In this document: one piece after another, positions 60,890 through 64,000 of the stretch | Position numbering within the stretch: the stretch's first letter is position 1 | Layout: every line of letters starts with the position of its first letter | NCBI GenBank assembly: GCA_024408855.1 | Contig: JAKSUQ010000002.1 | Span: 52,849 to 116,848 of the forward strand | DNA: 64,000 bases | Source of the DNA: a bacterium | GTDB lineage: Bacteria; Cyanobacteriota; Vampirovibrionia; Gastranaerophilales; Gastranaerophilaceae | Reading direction: 5' to 3' | Notes under the pieces: generated by a model | Told to the model about the DNA's origin: nothing | Databases searched by the model: none | What the model saw: only the letters and a program-made list of their open reading frames with translations | Position numbers and translations under genes: made by a program

Positions 60890-63418
60890 TTATTGTATTT
60901 GAGATAGTTCATCAATGAACGCCTTAAATACTTTAGAGTAGTCAAGGTACATACAGAAATGATCTTTAGTAAAGAAACACTTATCTTTTATTATGCCTAT
61001 TCCGTATTGTGTATTGTGTGTGTTGTTTATTCCATTATTGCAGAGATGTTTTCTTCTTCTTGCTCTCCATTGGTACCATTTAGGATTTTCCTCTCTTTCC
61101 TTCTTCAAACTCGTAATATCACTAAAAGTACTTTCATTCATAATTTCAGTGATGTATTCATTATATTTAGTTTTTACGTTCGATTCTGCTTGATTTAATG
61201 CCTTATTATCTATTCCTGGAACATTCTCAAGACTCGTTTTAACGTTCCCAATTGCATTATTAATTGCCGTTACAATATTACTTGCAAAATCATTTCCGGA
61301 CAACGATGCAAGTATCATTCGCGTAGAGCTACTACTCTCATCCTTAAGAATATTTGCAATTAATCTATTAGGTACTGCAGCATTTCTCCTTTGTATATTA
61401 TACTTATTGATCGCACTACCCTGAGTTTCCGGAAACTCAAAATTTTTGCCATCAAAAGGGGATAGAATTTTACATTGTATATTCTCCGTCGTATCTCCTA
61501 TTTTAACATTCACTGTGAAATCAATTGGTTCTGTAATAATTCCACTAATAATTAATTTGCCTGTTTTCTCATTAATCCTTATGTGATCATTTGGTTCAGC
61601 AAGGGAATATGTTAATTTTGATTCGTCTATTTTTTCTCCAAGAGTATTTGAAACCTCTGCATCAAAATCAATAGTTATTTGCTTATTGGAAGCAGTGCCT
61701 GTAATCGTATAATCATTATCAACATCTGCACTATCGGCTTTCCATTTTACTTCAGCACCCGAAGCAATAGTATTTTGTACTGTTTCAACGGCTTCATTTA
61801 TTTCTTTCATTTTGCTTTTTAATTTATTTACAGTATCAATGTTATTAATTTGATTCTCAATGTCGTTAATATCTATGTCTGTGTTTTCATCCGTCGAAAA
61901 TTTTTCTTTAATTTTCTCTGCAATTTTTTCATGTTTTTCATAAGCAGTTTTAATATAAGCAATTGCGTTTGATTTTAATTCATCAGCGGGTTTTTTATCC
62001 AGTTGGTCGTTAGCTACACTTTTTATAGATTTATTATAGTTTTCCCAAGCGGCATTTAATGTAACAGGATTTATATCTTCATTTTCGCCATTTTCGTTAT
62101 TTCCATTGTTGTTTTCGTCATTATTAGATGCGGTAAAGGCTTCTTTATTACCTATTTGATACTTGCTATTCTTGTATTCATTATTTAAATCGTCTATTAC
62201 TTTATTACTAAATGCTTTTTTTACATTTTCAAAATCATTTTTGTACAAATAATAAGTATCAATCAATTTGTCGCATTCAATTTGAATAGTAGCTTTTCTT
62301 AAAGCTATGTATAATTTATTAAAATAGTCTTCGTTTTCTTTATTAGTGTTTAAGTTATTTTTATTGTCTTCTATTTGTTTATATAACTCTTCATAAGTTT
62401 TTGGATCAAGAGCAGCGAGAATCTCATTAGCTTTGGCAGTTAATGCATTCACAAAACGTGTCATTTGCTCTTTTTTATCACTTGCATTACAATTATTTAA
62501 ATCATCAAATAGCGAACCATAGGTGCTTTGATATTTACTAATTATTTCTAAGACATTATCTTTGTCAACACCAAGTGATAAACTTTCATTTGGAATATTT
62601 TCAGTTGGTTTGTATTTTGTAACTAATCCTTCATGATATTTAGTAACATCATAATCTCCTTTAATTGCCGCATCATATCCTGTATTGCCCATAATCTCTC
62701 TAATTGTTTTGGAGGTTGAATTAGTACCAATAGCCTTACCTTGCAAATCAAAAGGATATGATTCGTCTGTTAGAGCATCAGCTAATTGATTGTAATCGAG
62801 TTCTTTCTTTATTTTATTATAAATTTCTTCCATAGCTTTAAGTCTTTCAACATATGTTTTATTTTTGTCTATGGATGTCTTGAAATCATCTTCTAAGTTA
62901 TCTTTTAGTTGTTGTTTGATTTTATTATTGTATAAAAAGTCAACAAGGTTATGCATTTGTTCATATTTTGTTTTTGCTTCTTTTTCCGCTTTCTTTTCTT
63001 CTTCAGCCTTTTTCTTTTCTTCCTCAGTCAATTCTTTTTTATCTTTCTTTTTGCTTTTATCAGCTTCTGTTGTGCTGAAGAAGTTAGGTAATGACAAGTT
63101 GTTGTATGTATCTCTATTTGCCATTTGCCAGAATGTAACTTTAGGGTCGAGTAAAAAGTTAATGTTTCCATCACCGAATGAATATTCGTACAAATTACTG
63201 TTAGATGAACCGTAAGCCCAGTTCATATTATAACGAGCGCTTCTTTCCAACATTTTCGAATTCCAGAAAAGATTCATATATCCAGAATTTCCGCTTTTTC
63301 CAACCATATCATTGAAGAACGGAAATGTAGAATATAGACTTCCAAAACTTTGACAAGGATGACTCCCTCGTGAATATAAGTCAAAATTACCAAAATTCAA
63401 ATTAAAATTAAAATACAT
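60890..63418 (-). CDS. Very large protein with coiled coils and an Ig/cadherin-like domain, unknown
   Basis: An 842-residue protein starting MYFNFNLNFGNFDLYSRG; GAGG lies 6 nt before this ATG, whereas a TTG 4 codons upstream has none. The N-terminal ~110 residues are aromatic- and Asn/Ser-rich. A charged Lys/Glu helix follows (about 120-150), long helical parts, an Asn/Glu low-complexity run near 437-457 (NNDENNNGNNENGENED) and a beta domain at about 610-670 with I-N-E-K-T-G-K-L-I-I-S-G, as in putative-Ig/cadherin-like repeats. No signal peptide. The C-terminal ~70 residues are Cys/His/Trp-rich and differ in character. I do not recognise it; surface or secreted use is conceivable. Confidence 0.7.
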   Translation of the reverse strand: MYFNFNLNFGNFDLYSRGSHPCQSFGSLYSTFPFFNDMVGKSGNSGYMNLFWNSKMLERSARYNMNWAYGSSNSNLYEYSFGDGNINFLLDPKVTFWQMANRDTYNNLSLPNFFSTTEADKSKKKDKKELTEEEKKKAEEEKKAEKEAKTKYEQMHNLVDFLYNNKIKQQLKDNLEDDFKTSIDKNKTYVERLKAMEEIYNKIKKELDYNQLADALTDESYPFDLQGKAIGTNSTSKTIREIMGNTGYDAAIKGDYDVTKYHEGLVTKYKPTENIPNESLSLGVDKDNVLEIISKYQSTYGSLFDDLNNCNASDKKEQMTRFVNALTAKANEILAALDPKTYEELYKQIEDNKNNLNTNKENEDYFNKLYIALRKATIQIECDKLIDTYYLYKNDFENVKKAFSNKVIDDLNNEYKNSKYQIGNKEAFTASNNDENNNGNNENGENEDINPVTLNAAWENYNKSIKSVANDQLDKKPADELKSNAIAYIKTAYEKHEKIAEKIKEKFSTDENTDIDINDIENQINNIDTVNKLKSKMKEINEAVETVQNTIASGAEVKWKADSADVDNDYTITGTASNKQITIDFDAEVSNTLGEKIDESKLTYSLAEPNDHIRINEKTGKLIISGIITEPIDFTVNVKIGDTTENIQCKILSPFDGKNFEFPETQGSAINKYNIQRRNAAVPNRLIANILKDESSSSTRMILASLSGNDFASNIVTAINNAIGNVKTSLENVPGIDNKALNQAESNVKTKYNEYITEIMNESTFSDITSLKKEREENPKWYQWRARRRKHLCNNGINNTHNTQYGIGIIKDKCFFTKDHFCMYLDYSKVFKAFIDELSQIQ

Positions 63419-63568
63419 GATAGACCTCAATTATTATCTCGCTATATATAAAAAGTATATCTATTCGAAAAAATTGCTATTTTCGACATGAATTCTGTTA
63501 CAAAACTTAACAAAGCTGGTAAAAATAATATTTAAATGACATAAAAAGGCAAAATTAAAGATTAATGC

Positions 63569-63596
63569 TTTACAAAAAAAATTTATTTGCTAATAT
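63569..63596 (+). promoter_or_regulatory. Promoter of tRNA-Asn
   Basis: TTTACA at 63569-63574 and TAATAT at 63591-63596 with a 16-nt spacer. The transcript would begin near 63602, leaving a leader of about 55 nt with GAGTGAGCGA and a CAGT/ACTG stem. Confidence 0.55.
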
Positions 63597-63657
63597 AGTT
63601 GAGTGAGCGAATGCAGTTATGACTGTATAGCTTTAAAATTAAATAAGACTGAAATAT

Positions 63658-63729
63658 TCCTCAGTAGCTCAATGGCGGAGCATTCGACTGTTAATCGAAG
63701 GGTTGTTGGTTCGAGTCCAACCTGGGGAG
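63658..63729 (+). tRNA. tRNA-Asn (anticodon GTT)
   Basis: Acceptor TCCTCAG / CTGGGGA (one G-T pair), D-arm AGCTCAATGGCGGAGC, anticodon stem TTCGA/TCGAA around CTGTTAA (anticodon GTT), T-arm GTTGGTTCGAGTCCAAC. Discriminator G, no encoded CCA. Confidence 0.95.
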
Positions 63730-63732
63730 TTT

Positions 63733-63867
63733 TTAATTGCTTAGGCTATTTTTGATGATGGTTTTGAAGACTGGATTAGGCTCTATGATTAAGTTTTCGC
63801 CATCATAAGAAAAGTTCGAACACACTATTTTTACAATCTTGCGTTTTTGTTCTGCATTACCCTTTCT
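63733..63867 (-). pseudogene. C-terminal remnant of a serine recombinase
   Basis: A 44-residue frame after an in-frame TAA: R-K-G-N-A-E-Q-K-R-K-I-V-K-I-V-C-S-N-F-S then Y-D-G-E-N-L-I-I-E-P-N-P-V-F-K. This closely resembles the end of large serine recombinases (resolvase/invertase type) of mobile elements. The catalytic and DNA-binding parts are absent. It ends only 4 bp from the tRNA-Asn 3' end, suggesting a decayed element inserted at that tRNA. Confidence 0.6.
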
Positions 63868-63926
63868 TTATTTGATAAAACTTCTATAAGTCAATTTTAT
63901 AATAGGTGAAGCCAATATCGGGCATT

Positions 63927-64000
63927 TTATTTAATTACATAATGAGTATTTCTACCGTCACCGACTTTTTTCAATATTTTTTTAGAAATCAAATCTTTAA
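63927..64000 (-). CDS. C-terminus of a winged-helix-like protein, cut by window edge
   Basis: The minus-strand frame is open from the edge to a TAA at 63927: K-D-L-I-S-K-K-I-L-K-K-V-G-D-G-R-N-T-H-Y plus V-I-K. The pattern L-I-x-x-x-I-L-K-K-V-G resembles the recognition-helix end and wing of helix-turn-helix proteins such as those fused to AlbA-like domains. Only about 23 residues are visible, so this is tentative. Confidence 0.4.
   Translation of the reverse strand, partial: KDLISKKILKKVGDGRNTHYVIK

Overview
The window is AT-rich bacterial chromosome with short intergenic gaps and many small operons on both strands. I infer a fermentative, obligately anaerobic, non-photosynthetic relative of the cyanobacteria (Melainabacteria/Vampirovibrionia, probably Gastranaerophilales). 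Three things point there: a trimeric electron-bifurcating [FeFe] hydrogenase; a homologue of LdpA, a cyanobacterial clock-input iron-sulfur protein; and several lineage-type small proteins that begin with M-x-I-Q-K-I followed by F-x-[GA]. This placement is inference; no rRNA is present to test it.

Layout. 1-2.6 kb is an eroded accessory stretch: a cut-off HExxH fragment, a lineage-type hypothetical protein, a lipoprotein, tRNA-Leu(CAG) with a duplicated promoter, a hairpin-rich island and a frameshifted acetyltransferase-like gene. 2.7-9.7 kb holds recF, a Memo/AMMECR1 fusion, a metallophosphoesterase/beta-lactamase-fold/TPR operon, a GshB-like ATP-grasp gene and a secreted TPR protein. 9.7-11.7 kb has fliW-csrA and a TPR gene broken at a poly-T tract. 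11.7-18.3 kb is a chemosensory island: hybrid CheA and MCP on one strand, REC-GGDEF and a double CheW on the other. 18.3-23 kb encodes a large acidic membrane-anchored protein, a solute-binding lipoprotein and a 10-TM metal exporter. 23-30 kb has an XRE regulator/HAD pair with shared operator-like repeats, then hydG, a TM1266-type regulator and hydCBA.

30-45 kb contains an SPFH/NfeD/DUF1858 operon, a prepilin, tuf, a SpoIIE-type phosphatase/kinase fusion with its STAS partner, a complete type I secretion set (TolC, C39-like ABC transporter, HlyD) and alaS. 45-52.3 kb is very AT-rich and lineage-specific: an RWYD-repeat protein, a large UbiB-like kinase, a nucleotidyltransferase, a HAD phosphatase and LdpA. 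After a hairpin-rich gap with six copies of one 9-mer come fusA, a lytic transglycosylase with a structured leader, comFC, a gapA remnant, glnA, ribD, tsaC, a huge unknown protein, tRNA-Asn and the tail of a serine recombinase.

How the genes fit together. Energy metabolism is represented by bifurcating hydrogenase HydABC and its maturase HydG (HydE and HydF lie elsewhere). Signalling is layered: CheA/MCP/CheW output joined to c-di-GMP, FliW-CsrA post-transcriptional control, and SpoIIE-STAS partner switching. Several genes are visibly decaying or frameshifted (gapA remnant, acetyltransferase, recombinase tail, the TPR gene after csrA).
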